From Bacteroidales bacterium (GTDB lineage Bacteria; Bacteroidota; Bacteroidia; Bacteroidales; F082), in contig JAFUVT010000012.1 of the NCBI GenBank assembly GCA_017477425.1, forward strand, positions 1 to 64,000: a stretch of 64,000 bases of DNA, read 5' to 3'. A model generated the notes under the pieces. The model searched no databases. It was given only the letters and a program-made list of their open reading frames with translations, and was not told the origin of the DNA. Below, piece after piece: positions 12,579-20,200 of this stretch. Position 1 is the stretch's first letter; each line of letters starts with the position of its first letter. The position numbers were made by a program, and so were the translations under genes.

Positions 12579-12902
12579 TCAGGGCTGCTTTTCCGGCTCC
12601 TTTATATAATACTCCAAAATAGCCATTTGCATCACACCGTCATCCAACTCAAACCCGTAAATCTCGGCTTCGTCGGGATTTTCAAAATAGTCTTGCCATT
12701 CTTCAAATGCCTGTGAAACAGGAATATGTCCTATAAATGGCATTTCCAAAAACTTGGAAAGCATCTCATCAAAATCGATGCCGTAGCCGTTGCTCAATTC
12801 ACAGAATTCTCCCGTTTCCGTGTTATGCAACATCATCACTACCACTTGGTTCCTTTTAATGGCCGAGCGGACATCCAGCAAAAAGTCTTCTTTTGTTTTC
12901 AT
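12579..12902 (-). CDS. Small acidic hypothetical protein
   Basis: A 107-residue acidic cytoplasmic protein that I do not recognise. Its ATG overlaps the TGA of the preceding frame (12899-12902, ATGA), so it is translationally coupled to it. It begins MKTKEDFLLDVRSAIKRN and has two acidic segments (GIDFDEMLSKFLEM and ENPDEAEIYGFELDDGV). Size, acidity and position behind the EVE-like gene would suit an accessory or immunity protein, but nothing in the sequence proves that. Confidence 0.65.
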   Translation of the reverse strand: MKTKEDFLLDVRSAIKRNQVVVMMLHNTETGEFCELSNGYGIDFDEMLSKFLEMPFIGHIPVSQAFEEWQDYFENPDEAEIYGFELDDGVMQMAILEYYIKEPEKQP

Positions 12903-13060
12903 TTTTCTTTGATATAGGGTTTCAACAAACTAAACATACTTTCGTAAGCAGCATAACCAATTAGGTTTTCTACATCGTACGCTTCGAATGGTGTTACATT
13001 ATTTTCAAAGATTTTAAAATCAAACTCTTCCCTAAAAAAAGACTCTTTCTGCACAAACAT
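12899..13060 (-). pseudogene. Displaced C-terminal segment of the upstream EVE-like protein (probable frameshift)
   Basis: This frame encodes SFFREEFDFKIF... to a TGA at 12899, ending LKPYIKEK. It directly continues the 364-residue protein, which stops inside the run of seven T (minus strand) at 13034-13040. Removing one T from that run joins the two frames without a gap, giving a protein about 45 residues longer that ends in ATGA overlap with the next gene. The overlap suggests this is the original end of the upstream gene. An independent start at 13060 or 13090 is possible but would give a very short protein. Confidence 0.6.
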
Positions 13061-14126
13061 GTTCCCAACAACTTTCACATTCGTCTTCATCGTCAAAAAT
13101 CGTTTCTGGATTGGCACCTTCTTCCAATAAACATTTTGTGATCTCGAAATCCATTTTGTAAACACCACAATGCAGGTCGATGTCTTTCTTTAAATACCCT
13201 TTTTCAAGCAATTCATTCTCCGACTCATCAAGAATGTCCTCAACAGTAGCTTCTGGATTTATGCAATAGAAACAATTATGATAATCGGCATAGGGCACGC
13301 TGTTCATCTGTAATCCACAAGTTTTCTCGAAATACTCTTTTATTCTGTCATTCTGAATCTTTTTACGAAAAACAGAGTCCTTATACTCCTCTGAATACTC
13401 ATTGTATTTGCTTAGTAAAACATCCCAACACATTGTGATATAATGCAATGGGAAATTGACACCTGAAACAAGTTGGGTGTCAGTCATTAAATGCGGAGCA
13501 AGCTGTCCCTCATCAATAAGCTGGAAAAACTTATCAGCGTCTATCTGAAGCACTGCATTGATGCAAGCCATGTCGCGAGAGTCCATAAGCGGTTTTATGG
13601 CGATGTTTTCCCCATCCGCCTTCTCCTCCACTGAATGCAGATACCCAGCAAAAAGTTCTTCCAATTTCCGCGCTTGATGCTCTGCAAGCAAGATGCCACT
13701 GTGCCCTTTGCTCCACTCGAAATCGGGAATGGCTTCATGCAACTGCGCTGTGGTGATGATGGGCTTCGTTTCAAGATTGACGATGAAGTTAGGCTGCATG
13801 TTCAAATAATGAATCTCCTTTGTCTTTCGGACTCGGTTCCAATCTCGCGATGTGTAGGGGTCGGAAATGAAAATGCCACTCATAACGATCCCCGTCTTGC
13901 CGTCACCGACACGCACCATGAAAAAACGGTCTCCTTCATGCGCTTTCTCCCATTCATGAACGCTCCAGTTGAACCCCCAATTATCGATATGTGCAATGCT
14001 ATCAATATGGTTGTGGATTGTAGTGCTAGATATGGCCGGATTCCACATTAGGATAAAGGTCTGCTGGCTAGGATTAGAGCCACCGCCAGGATAATTCTGA
14101 ATAACATCACGTTGTAGTGCTTTCAT
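13032..14126 (-). CDS. EVE/PUA-like domain protein, C-terminally truncated
   Basis: 364 residues. After MWNPAISSTTI, residues ~28-165 look like an EVE/PUA-fold domain (GDRFFMVRVGDGKTGIVMSG, then FISDPYTSRDW and a C-terminal ILLAEHQARKLEELF). Such domains bind modified bases in DNA or RNA and recur in defence islands. The rest is unrecognised and includes a run resembling one ankyrin-type repeat (MDFEITKCLLEEGANP). The stop falls inside a T7 tract and the natural continuation is in the next frame. A promoter lies at 14166-14174. EVE assignment is from pattern only. Confidence 0.7.
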   Translation of the reverse strand: MKALQRDVIQNYPGGGSNPSQQTFILMWNPAISSTTIHNHIDSIAHIDNWGFNWSVHEWEKAHEGDRFFMVRVGDGKTGIVMSGIFISDPYTSRDWNRVRKTKEIHYLNMQPNFIVNLETKPIITTAQLHEAIPDFEWSKGHSGILLAEHQARKLEELFAGYLHSVEEKADGENIAIKPLMDSRDMACINAVLQIDADKFFQLIDEGQLAPHLMTDTQLVSGVNFPLHYITMCWDVLLSKYNEYSEEYKDSVFRKKIQNDRIKEYFEKTCGLQMNSVPYADYHNCFYCINPEATVEDILDESENELLEKGYLKKDIDLHCGVYKMDFEITKCLLEEGANPETIFDDEDECESCWEHVCAERVFF

Positions 14127-14165
14127 ATTTGCAACTTTTTACAAGATTTTGTATTGAATCACGCT

Positions 14166-14174
14166 GCAAAAATA
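14166..14174 (-). promoter_or_regulatory. Promoter (-7) of the EVE-like gene
   Basis: The minus strand reads TATTTTTGCAGCG 40 bp before the ATG at 14126. Confidence 0.6.
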
Positions 14175-14232
14175 GAAGCACCTTGTCCCACATCGCGGTA
14201 CAAGTTCAAAGTTTTTTCATTTTTTATTACTC

Positions 14233-14553
14233 TCACCAAAGGGCCACACGACCAAAAGAACCGAGGTCGAGGCTGGCTGAGGGCACACCCAAGGCCTTAA
14301 AGGCTCGTAGGATGGTGCTGTAGGCGATGCCGTGGCCGTTTTCCAATTTCGAGACTTGTGCCCTTTGCACTCCCATCCGTTTACCTAATTGTTCTTGGGT
14401 TAATCCTTGCTTTTTCCTGGCTTCCCTGATGGCCTCGCCGATGAAGTACTCTTGTGCTTCGGCCATCACTTCTGCGTCAAACTCATCCCTTTCGGCGGTG
14501 CCCACCTTACCGACATACTTGTCGAGCATTTCTTCTTGTGTCATCGTTTTCAT
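14233..14553 (-). CDS. HigA-type XRE antitoxin
   Basis: A 106-residue antitoxin with an XRE helix-turn-helix (REARKKQGLTQEQLGKRMGV, then QRAQVSKLENG), which should bind the upstream palindrome and neutralise the partner toxin. The start at 14553 (MKTMTQEEM) lies 4 bp after the toxin stop; an earlier ATG at 14580 would overlap the toxin gene. Toxin-first order is typical of higBA. The C-terminal tail ends SFGRVALW. Confidence 0.85.
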   Translation of the reverse strand: MKTMTQEEMLDKYVGKVGTAERDEFDAEVMAEAQEYFIGEAIREARKKQGLTQEQLGKRMGVQRAQVSKLENGHGIAYSTILRAFKALGVPSASLDLGSFGRVALW

Positions 14554-14557
14554 ATCT

Positions 14558-14893
14558 TTATTTTGATTTGTAGTATTCATCCCTGATTTTTTCTGCATGT
14601 GCAATTTCTTTCCTTGGAGTTTTCTGCGTCTTTTTGTCGAATCCATGGGTAGCTACTATATACGAAGATTTTTCTTTATCCCAAAACGATAAGAGTCTGT
14701 ATTCGTTGCTCTCGTATTCAGCCTTGAACTCCCAAATGCCGGATTCACTCAATTTCTTGAAAATGCGGTCGTCCTTCACCCCTACACATACCAAGGCTAC
14801 GTTGTGAAACAACTTCTTTCTCGCCTTTTCTGGCATGTCAGCAATGTAGGCCTGTGCTTCCTCAAGGTATTCAACACTAATTTCCATATTCAA
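14558..14893 (-). CDS. RelE/HigB-type toxin (phage Gp49-like family)
   Basis: A 111-residue RelE-superfamily protein of the phage Gp49-like/HigB group, predicted to be a ribosome-dependent mRNA endonuclease. Family pattern: KKLSESGIWEFKAEYESNEYRLLSFWD followed by HGFDKKTQKTPRKEIAHAE, the Lys/Arg-rich C-terminal segment. It is first in a two-gene unit with the XRE antitoxin. The promoter and a 24-bp palindromic operator lie just upstream. Start at 14893 or the next ATG at 14887. Confidence 0.88.
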   Translation of the reverse strand: MNMEISVEYLEEAQAYIADMPEKARKKLFHNVALVCVGVKDDRIFKKLSESGIWEFKAEYESNEYRLLSFWDKEKSSYIVATHGFDKKTQKTPRKEIAHAEKIRDEYYKSK

Positions 14894-14909
14894 TAGCTTT
14901 TATTGCGCA

Positions 14910-14918
14910 GCAAAAATA
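14910..14918 (-). promoter_or_regulatory. Promoter (-7) of the first higBA module
   Basis: The minus strand reads TATTTTTGC, 17 bp before the ATG at 14893. The -33 region is occupied by the palindrome at 14922-14945. Confidence 0.6.
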
Positions 14919-14921
14919 CAA

Positions 14922-14945
14922 AATGTTTCCAAATTTGGAAACATT
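14922..14945. promoter_or_regulatory. 24-bp perfect palindrome, likely higBA operator
   Basis: A perfect palindrome with core GTTTCCAAATTTGGAAAC lies directly upstream of the -7 element of the toxin-antitoxin operon and ends 4 bp from the stop of the WYL gene. Its position over the -33 region fits autorepression by the HigA XRE domain; this is inferred. Confidence 0.7.
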
Positions 14946-14949
14946 ATTT

Positions 14950-15864
14950 TCATTTTTCCTCGTAGATTTTCGCTGAATCGGCGTGCCAATTCCGAATCTC
15001 GTCAGCAAGCCATTGTGGTTCAAGCACTTTCAGGCGTGTTCCTCTTGAAAGCAGTTGCCCCATGAAATCGTATGTGGGGCGCAGGTACAACTCAAAGTCG
15101 GCAAAGTCGCCTTCCTCCGAGGTCTGAATCTCCTTTTGCGTGTGATGCAACGGAAGGTCGCGCAGGTAGTATTTCTCAATGCCAAACGCCCTTAGCACGA
15201 TGCGTTCCGGCTGGCTGCCGTCGCCAATGACCACGCCATAGCACTCGCCGAAGAAAGCATTCGCATCGAAATCCTTGTCCATCTTGAACGGCTCATCGGT
15301 AATCCTCAAATCCTCCATGCGGTCGAAGGAAAACATGGCAAAGCCGCCGTCCGTAAAGCGTCCGAGCAGATACCACCGCTGCCGGAACAGCTTGATGCAA
15401 TAGGGCGAAAGCAGGAAAGTCCTCGCCTCGGGCGACTGGTAACGCCGGTAGCGAATCTCTATCCGCTTATTTTCTTTCATCGCCGCAATCACGCTTTCAA
15501 GATGCTCGCCCTCAGATGGGATGTCCTCAAGCACGATGCGGTTCTGAATGCTCATGCTCTCACTGATAAGGTTGTTGACAGTGAGGGTCGAAAGCATCCA
15601 ATTCTGGACCGTATTCTCGCGCAAAACCTCCTCGTTGCCAATGTAATAACGATAATCGTCCTTGCGGTCGCAGTCGATGTAGATGCCGAAAATGTCCTCG
15701 ATAGCGTCCTTATGGCGGTTGAAGGTGGTGCGGCTCATCGGCATTCCCTCGCTCATCTCGGTGCGTTGCCACCGCTCGTTGATTTCCGCCAACGAAATGC
15801 GCTTTGCTCGACTGATGGTGTTCACCAGCCAAATATATTGCTTGAACAAGGTGGGGATTTTCAT
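14950..15864 (-). CDS. WYL-domain transcriptional regulator
   Basis: 304 residues: an N-terminal winged helix-turn-helix (ISLAEINERWQR, then SRTTFNRHKDAIEDIFG) and a WYL domain (IEIRYRRYQSPEARTFLLSPYCIKLFRQRWYLLGR), which binds ligands, probably nucleic acid or nucleotide signals. The C-terminal part is the usual WCX region (FELYLRPTYDFMGQLLSRG). WYL regulators commonly control defence genes. It starts 12 bp after a HigA antitoxin gene and ends 5 bp before the operator of the other higBA unit, so it may be co-transcribed with the second module. Confidence 0.85.
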   Translation of the reverse strand: MKIPTLFKQYIWLVNTISRAKRISLAEINERWQRTEMSEGMPMSRTTFNRHKDAIEDIFGIYIDCDRKDDYRYYIGNEEVLRENTVQNWMLSTLTVNNLISESMSIQNRIVLEDIPSEGEHLESVIAAMKENKRIEIRYRRYQSPEARTFLLSPYCIKLFRQRWYLLGRFTDGGFAMFSFDRMEDLRITDEPFKMDKDFDANAFFGECYGVVIGDGSQPERIVLRAFGIEKYYLRDLPLHHTQKEIQTSEEGDFADFELYLRPTYDFMGQLLSRGTRLKVLEPQWLADEIRNWHADSAKIYEEK

Positions 15865-15876
15865 AATACAATCTTA

Positions 15877-16239
15877 TCAGCACCCCAGCATCGCCGCTGG
15901 CGCAATATTTAAAGTTCGGCAGAGTTGTCGCGCAATTCTTAGCGTCGGTTCTGAACGACCTGATACATAGTCATTTATACGAGACGGGCTTACACCTATC
16001 AGCATGGCGAGTTGCTTTTGCGTCATCTCCTTTTCTTCCAACGACAATTCTATCAACTCAGCTACGGATGGCTTTTCTATCGGGAAGTGTTCCTTTTCAT
16101 ATTCGATAACGACATCCGACATCATGGTTAATTCAACCGCATTGCGGTCGTTGGCTGGCGTGTCATCGTTGACCAACGGAAGCAATTCCTCAATCCTCGC
16201 CAATGCAAACTCGTATTGTTCCTTTTTTATCTTGCTCAT
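15877..16239 (-). CDS. HigA-type XRE antitoxin (second module)
   Basis: A 120-residue antitoxin with a helix-turn-helix near the C-terminus (EMTQKQLAMLIGVSPSRIND, YVSGRSEPTLRIARQL), preceded by an acidic segment, as in antitoxins paired with HigB_toxin-family proteins. The ATG at 16239 (MSKIKKEQY) is chosen because it lies 13 bp after the toxin stop; a longer frame would overlap the toxin gene. It precedes the WYL gene by 12 bp. Confidence 0.85.
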   Translation of the reverse strand: MSKIKKEQYEFALARIEELLPLVNDDTPANDRNAVELTMMSDVVIEYEKEHFPIEKPSVAELIELSLEEKEMTQKQLAMLIGVSPSRINDYVSGRSEPTLRIARQLCRTLNIAPAAMLGC

Positions 16240-16252
16240 AATGAATCCCTTA

Positions 16253-16552
16253 TTATATGGTTGAAACATCAATCTTGTCATAATCGCTATGAGTGCCCAC
16301 ATATCGGATGAAAACATGGCCTATCGTGAACTTCACCACCACGACAAGCCGATACTTGTTGCCTTTGATGTTGAAGACATAACACTGATTACCAACATAA
16401 TCCGTCGAGGGAAAATCCACTTTTATTTCAGACAGGTTCTTCCACTCTGCCTTTTCCGCGATATCATACCAGCGTTCCAAAGCCGTTTTTGAGTCGCCAT
16501 GACCTTCTGATTCATAAAACTCGACCAATTTTCTATGTGACACTATTCTCAT
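16253..16552 (-). CDS. HigB-type mRNA interferase toxin (second module)
   Basis: A 99-residue HigB_toxin-family protein: MRIVSHRKLVEFYES, then W-Y/W motifs (ALERWYDIAEKAEWKN), FNIKGNKYRLVVVVKF and the C-terminal VFIRYVGTHSDYDKIDV typical of this family, which cleaves mRNA on the ribosome. The start is fixed at 16552 because the -7 element lies at 16560-16568; upstream in-frame ATGs overlap it. It leads the toxin-antitoxin-WYL run. Confidence 0.9.
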   Translation of the reverse strand: MRIVSHRKLVEFYESEGHGDSKTALERWYDIAEKAEWKNLSEIKVDFPSTDYVGNQCYVFNIKGNKYRLVVVVKFTIGHVFIRYVGTHSDYDKIDVSTI

Positions 16553-16559
16553 ATCGGGT

Positions 16560-16589
16560 GCAAAAATACTAATAAATTTGAAATTCAAA
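16560..16589 (-). promoter_or_regulatory. Promoter and operator-like palindrome of the second higBA module
   Basis: The minus strand reads TATTTTTGC at 16560-16568, only 7 bp before the ATG, so the leader is very short or absent. The 13-bp palindrome TTTGAAATTCAAA at 16577-16589 covers the -33 zone, a likely autoregulatory site. Confidence 0.6.
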
Positions 16590-16669
16590 ACTTTTTGCGT
16601 GATAAATTTCGATTTTCAAAATCAAAATCTAACTTGCGTCCAATAATCCGCAACTTTTGCGGATAAGAT

Positions 16670-17998
16670 TCAAATCCGCTTCCGCCGCCAGTCCGCCTTC
16701 CAAATGTAGACGAACGAAATCACGCCAATGGCGAAGTTGTAGAGCCATTCGGCGGTCCAAACGGTGGCGATGGTGGCGGTCTTGGTCATCAGGTAGATAT
16801 AAACGATGTAAACGAGCAACACGCCAAACTCCAAGGCCATGGCCGCCGTGGTGTTGCCCGTGCCCGAGACGGCCTCGAAAAAGACCATCGCCACGGCACC
16901 GATGAGCGTAGCCACAGCAATGACATACACCGATGGCACCGCCGCTTGCGCCAAGGCGATGTCGTCAGTGTAGATGTGCAAAACGAGTTCGGGAATGATA
17001 AAGGTGATTATCACCAAAACCGATGCGCACAAAATGCTGTTCTTCACCACTTTCCAAAGCATCGCCATCACCTCGTCGCTTTTGCCTTCGCCGATGATGC
17101 GACTCGTCAGCGTGTTGGCCGTAGAAGCGAAGGCGAAGCCCGGGATGATGAGAATCATGTAAGTGCTTCTGACCACGGACGACACGCCGATAGCCATCTC
17201 GCCCATCTTCTCGATCATCACGAAGAAGACGAACCACGCGCCGAAGGAAAACAGCCGTTGGATCATGCTCGGGAAAGCCACCTTGAGGATGTCGCCCATC
17301 AGCGCAGGCTGGAGTTTGTGCCAACGGAACATGCCATATTCCTCGTGCGGCACGATGAAATAGGTGTAAATCCAAAAGAAACAGAACGCCGTGATTTCGG
17401 CCATCAGGGAGGCCAAGGCCGCGCCGCCGATGCCCATCTCGGGCAGACCCACATGGCCGAAAATCAAGGCCCAGTCGAAAAAGATGTTCACCACGGCCAT
17501 GATGATGGTCGAAAAAGTGATGACTTTCGTGTTGCTGATGCCGACATAAAACGAGCGAAACAGGAAGTTGAACACCACGAAGATGATGCCGAACTGCCTG
17601 AACCTCAAGTACTCCCCTGCCGCTGCATAGATATTCTCCGACTCGATGATGATGTGCAGCAGTTTGTGGCTGAAGAAGAACAAAATCGAGAACAGCACAA
17701 TGCCCAAACCCAGCACAAACAAAGCCCCATGCTGGAACACCACGCCGATTTTCTTGAAGTCGCCCTCGCCGAAACGCCGCGCGATGAAAATCTGGATGCC
17801 CACAGCAAAGCCCATCGCCAAGGTGGTGAAGACATAATAGTACAAGCCCGCCATCATGGAGGCGCTCAGCTCGATGGTGCCGAGGTGCCCCAGGAAAGCG
17901 GTGTCCGTAAAAGTGATGATGGTCTGCGCCAAATTCCCCAGCATAATAGGGTACGCGATGCGCCAGATTTCGCGGTTCGAAACGGTGGTTTTAATCAT
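16670..17998 (-). CDS. MATE-family multidrug/Na+ (H+) antiporter
   Basis: A 442-residue polytopic inner-membrane protein with about 12 transmembrane helices and the two MatE half-repeats (N-half starting WRIAYPIMLGNLAQTIITFTDTAFLGHLG; second half starting VAFPSMIQRLFSFGAWFVFF). It should export cationic compounds in exchange for Na+ or H+. The substrate is unknown. The -7 promoter element sits 4 bp upstream of the ATG, implying a leaderless or nearly leaderless mRNA, unless an internal start is used. Confidence 0.93.
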   Translation of the reverse strand: MIKTTVSNREIWRIAYPIMLGNLAQTIITFTDTAFLGHLGTIELSASMMAGLYYYVFTTLAMGFAVGIQIFIARRFGEGDFKKIGVVFQHGALFVLGLGIVLFSILFFFSHKLLHIIIESENIYAAAGEYLRFRQFGIIFVVFNFLFRSFYVGISNTKVITFSTIIMAVVNIFFDWALIFGHVGLPEMGIGGAALASLMAEITAFCFFWIYTYFIVPHEEYGMFRWHKLQPALMGDILKVAFPSMIQRLFSFGAWFVFFVMIEKMGEMAIGVSSVVRSTYMILIIPGFAFASTANTLTSRIIGEGKSDEVMAMLWKVVKNSILCASVLVIITFIIPELVLHIYTDDIALAQAAVPSVYVIAVATLIGAVAMVFFEAVSGTGNTTAAMALEFGVLLVYIVYIYLMTKTATIATVWTAEWLYNFAIGVISFVYIWKADWRRKRI

Positions 17999-18001
17999 GC
18001 T

Positions 18002-18010
18002 GCAAAATTA
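18002..18010 (-). promoter_or_regulatory. Promoter (-7) of the MATE gene
   Basis: The minus strand reads TAATTTTGCAGC, ending at the ATG at 17998, so the transcript should begin at or very near the start codon. Confidence 0.55.
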
Positions 18011-18038
18011 GGCATTTTATGGGATACACTTCGTGTAG

Positions 18039-18100
18039 AAATCGTTCAAAAATCCATCTCAAAATCCAACAAAATGCAAGCCTTTGAATTTGAACGATTT
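18039..18100. repeat. 12-bp inverted repeat between nnr and the MATE gene
   Basis: AAATCGTTCAAA at 18039-18050 is repeated in inverted form at 18089-18100 with a 38-nt spacer. It lies downstream of the nnr stop and upstream of the MATE promoter. It could be a regulator site or a weak terminator. Confidence 0.4.
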
Positions 18101-18144
18101 TGAACAAAGATTTTAGATAGATTTCTTGCCGAAGGCAATAAAAA

Positions 18145-19653
18145 TCATTTTGAGCGAAGCGAAAAGAAAGCCTTCCCCAGATGCTCAACAATATCTCCAG
18201 CAATCAAGGCCTCCTGCCCTATCTCCTCGGCGGCAAGGTCGCCAGCCAAGCCGTGGAGATAGACGCCCAAAACGGCAGCTTCCTCGGGCGAATAGCGTTG
18301 CGCCAAAAGCGAAAGGATGATACCCGTCAGCACATCGCCGCTGCCCGCCGTGGCCATACCGGGATTGCCCGTCGTGTTGAAGAAGCAGGTGCCGTTGGGC
18401 ATCGTGATAGAAGTGTGTGCGCCTTTCAAGACGATGATAATGTTGTGCTTCATCGACAACTCACGCTGTCTTTCAAGGCGTTCAAACGAGGTCGTAGTCT
18501 TCCCGACGAGGCGCTCAAACTCCTTGGGATGCGGCGTCAGAATGGTCTTGGCAGGCAGGAACGCCAGCCAAGTCGGGTTTTCGGAGAGGATGTTCAAGGC
18601 GTCGGCATCCATCACGAGGGGCACCTGCACCTCTTGGATGAGTCGCTTCAGGGCGCGTTGCGTCTCGTCGGCCTTGCCCAAACCCGGACCCACGCCCACG
18701 GCGGAATAGGCATCCAAGTCCTTGAACATCGTGAAGCATGTCTCCGACTCGTCGCCGTCAACCATCGCCTCGGGAATGGCGGTCTGCAAAGGCAGTTGGG
18801 CCATCTTGGGCAGGTGGACGCTCAGCAAGCCGACGCCCGTGCGCAGACAGGCTTTCGCGCCGAGCAAAGCTGCGCCCGTCTTGCCTTCGGAGCCGGCAAT
18901 GAGCAGGGCGTGACCGTAGGTGCCTTTGTGGGAATATTTGGTGCGCGAATGCAAAATCGGCTTCACCATCGCCTTGACGGTGAGCAGGTTGCGCGTCTCC
19001 ACTTCCTCAACATAACGTGGGTGCAAGCCGATGTCCAAAATCTCGAAACGGCCCACATACGGGTCGTTTTCGGGGAAGAGAAACGCCAGCTTCGGGAACT
19101 GGAACGAGAGCGTGTAGTCGGCCTTGAAGATGAAACCCAAGGCGCTGGGCTGGTCGGCAAAAAGGCCCGAAGGCACATCGATGGCCACGCGGATGGCACG
19201 GCTTTGGTTGAGGTAGGCAATCAGGTCGGCGGTCATGCCTTGCGGCGGACGGTTGAGGCCCGAGCCGAAGATGGCGTCCACCACCACATCGTCGGGGCCG
19301 ACATTCGGGAAATCGTCTTCGCCCAAGATGTCGAACATCGGGACCTTGGTCTCGTTCACGAGGCGGTAGTAGTTCACCTCGCAGTCGTGGCTCATGCGGT
19401 CGCTGTGGCGCACCATAAACACCTGCGGGACCATCTCCTGCTCGTTGAGCATCCTTGCCACGGCGAGGCCGTCGCCGCCGTTGTTGCCCATGCCGCAGAA
19501 GATCTTGATGGTCTTCTCGCGCGGCGTGCGGCGATACAGCCACTCAAAGGCCTTTCGTGCCGCCCGTTCCATCAGGTCGATGGACTCGATGGGTTCGTTT
19601 TCTATCGTGTATTTGTCCGCTTCGCGGATTTGTTCGACTGATAATACTTTCAT
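18145..19653 (-). CDS. nnr: Bifunctional NAD(P)H-hydrate epimerase / ADP-dependent NAD(P)H-hydrate dehydratase
   Basis: A 502-residue repair enzyme for damaged NADH/NADPH hydrates. The N-terminal ~210 residues are the YjeF_N epimerase (CGMGNNGGDGLAVARML, then DVVVDAIFGSGLNRP). The C-terminal ~270 residues are the ribokinase-like dehydratase (GHALLIAGSEGKTGAALLGA, LTPHPKEFERL, and the ATP/ADP-binding NTTGNPGMATAGSGDVLTG). Both halves look complete. It begins 3 bp after the stop of a small zinc-ribbon gene and shares its transcript. Confidence 0.95.
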   Translation of the reverse strand: MKVLSVEQIREADKYTIENEPIESIDLMERAARKAFEWLYRRTPREKTIKIFCGMGNNGGDGLAVARMLNEQEMVPQVFMVRHSDRMSHDCEVNYYRLVNETKVPMFDILGEDDFPNVGPDDVVVDAIFGSGLNRPPQGMTADLIAYLNQSRAIRVAIDVPSGLFADQPSALGFIFKADYTLSFQFPKLAFLFPENDPYVGRFEILDIGLHPRYVEEVETRNLLTVKAMVKPILHSRTKYSHKGTYGHALLIAGSEGKTGAALLGAKACLRTGVGLLSVHLPKMAQLPLQTAIPEAMVDGDESETCFTMFKDLDAYSAVGVGPGLGKADETQRALKRLIQEVQVPLVMDADALNILSENPTWLAFLPAKTILTPHPKEFERLVGKTTTSFERLERQRELSMKHNIIIVLKGAHTSITMPNGTCFFNTTGNPGMATAGSGDVLTGIILSLLAQRYSPEEAAVLGVYLHGLAGDLAAEEIGQEALIAGDIVEHLGKAFFSLRSK

Positions 19654-19656
19654 GGT

Positions 19657-19839
19657 TTAATCCTCCACTTTCCAGACATAACCGCAGTCTCTGCACTTAC
19701 AAACAATATCACGACTACCGAGGAAACCAGCGAGAAAACCATTATCCCCAAGGAATAATGAACCAAGAATGCCATTTCTCCAACTGAATCCTCTTTTACC
19801 AGTCACAATTCTTTGACTTCCACATTTCGGACAATACAT
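19657..19839 (-). CDS. Small zinc-ribbon protein
   Basis: 60 residues with CPKC at 3-6 and C-K-C-R-D-C at 47-52, so four or five cysteines can hold one zinc ion. A glycine-rich hydrophobic middle (GILGSLFLGDNGFLAGFLG) separates them and may touch the membrane. The function is unknown; similar small zinc ribbons occur singly in Bacteroidota. It is first in a two-gene unit with nnr, 3 bp apart, with a promoter at 19864-19872. Confidence 0.7.
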   Translation of the reverse strand: MYCPKCGSQRIVTGKRGFSWRNGILGSLFLGDNGFLAGFLGSRDIVCKCRDCGYVWKVED

Positions 19840-19863
19840 AGTGTGCTCTTTTATAAGTTATCC

Positions 19864-19872
19864 GCAAAAATA
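19864..19872 (-). promoter_or_regulatory. Promoter (-7) of the zinc-ribbon/nnr unit
   Basis: The minus strand reads TATTTTTGC 24 bp before the ATG at 19839. Confidence 0.55.
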
Positions 19873-19951
19873 CACATTTATTCCAAAAAACAGCATTATC
19901 TAATCCTTGTTTTTGGAAAAAATTGCAAAAACGGCAGAGAAACGCTGAATT

Positions 19952-19986
19952 TTTGCCATCGGCACGGAAATTGTGATTATCTTTGC
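19952..19986 (+). promoter_or_regulatory. Promoter of the small-protein/GNAT pair
   Basis: TTTG at 19952-19955 and TATCTTTGC at 19978-19986, 22 bp apart, match the Bacteroidota -33/-7 pair. The ATG follows at 20017, preceded by a purine-rich AAAGGAGAGAGG that could act as a ribosome-binding site. Confidence 0.65.
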
Positions 19987-20016
19987 AGCGTAAAACAAAC
20001 TAAAGGAGAGAGGATT

Positions 20017-20190
20017 ATGGCAACAGCAATCAAGGCAATACCGACGCTTTATGGAGAGGCAGCCCGTCGTTTCCGCGATATGGCGGACGAGGCGGAGATA
20101 CAATATGAGCACAGCGAGAAAAAAGACAGAGACAAAGACCCTTTTGTCATTGCTATGCGAGAAATGTTGAAGCGTTCTGGATTGGAGTAA
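20017..20190 (+). CDS. 57-residue protein paired with a GNAT protein (possible antitoxin)
   Basis: A charged 57-residue protein (MATAIKAIPTLYGEAARRFR..., ending MREMLKRSGLE). The short first segment followed by an acidic helix (RDMADEAEIQYEHSEKKDRD) resembles small toxin-antitoxin partners, but I do not recognise a DNA-binding motif. It is preceded by a clear promoter and an AGGAG-type site and followed after 10 bp by the GNAT gene. The antitoxin role is inferred from the pairing only. Confidence 0.65.
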   Translation: MATAIKAIPTLYGEAARRFRDMADEAEIQYEHSEKKDRDKDPFVIAMREMLKRSGLE

Positions 20191-20200
20191 TAGGATCCGC

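Noticed and set aside
18181-19641. A 486-residue plus-strand open frame opposite nnr
   Set aside because: nnr has complete catalytic motifs on the minus strand; the plus frame has none and no promoter.
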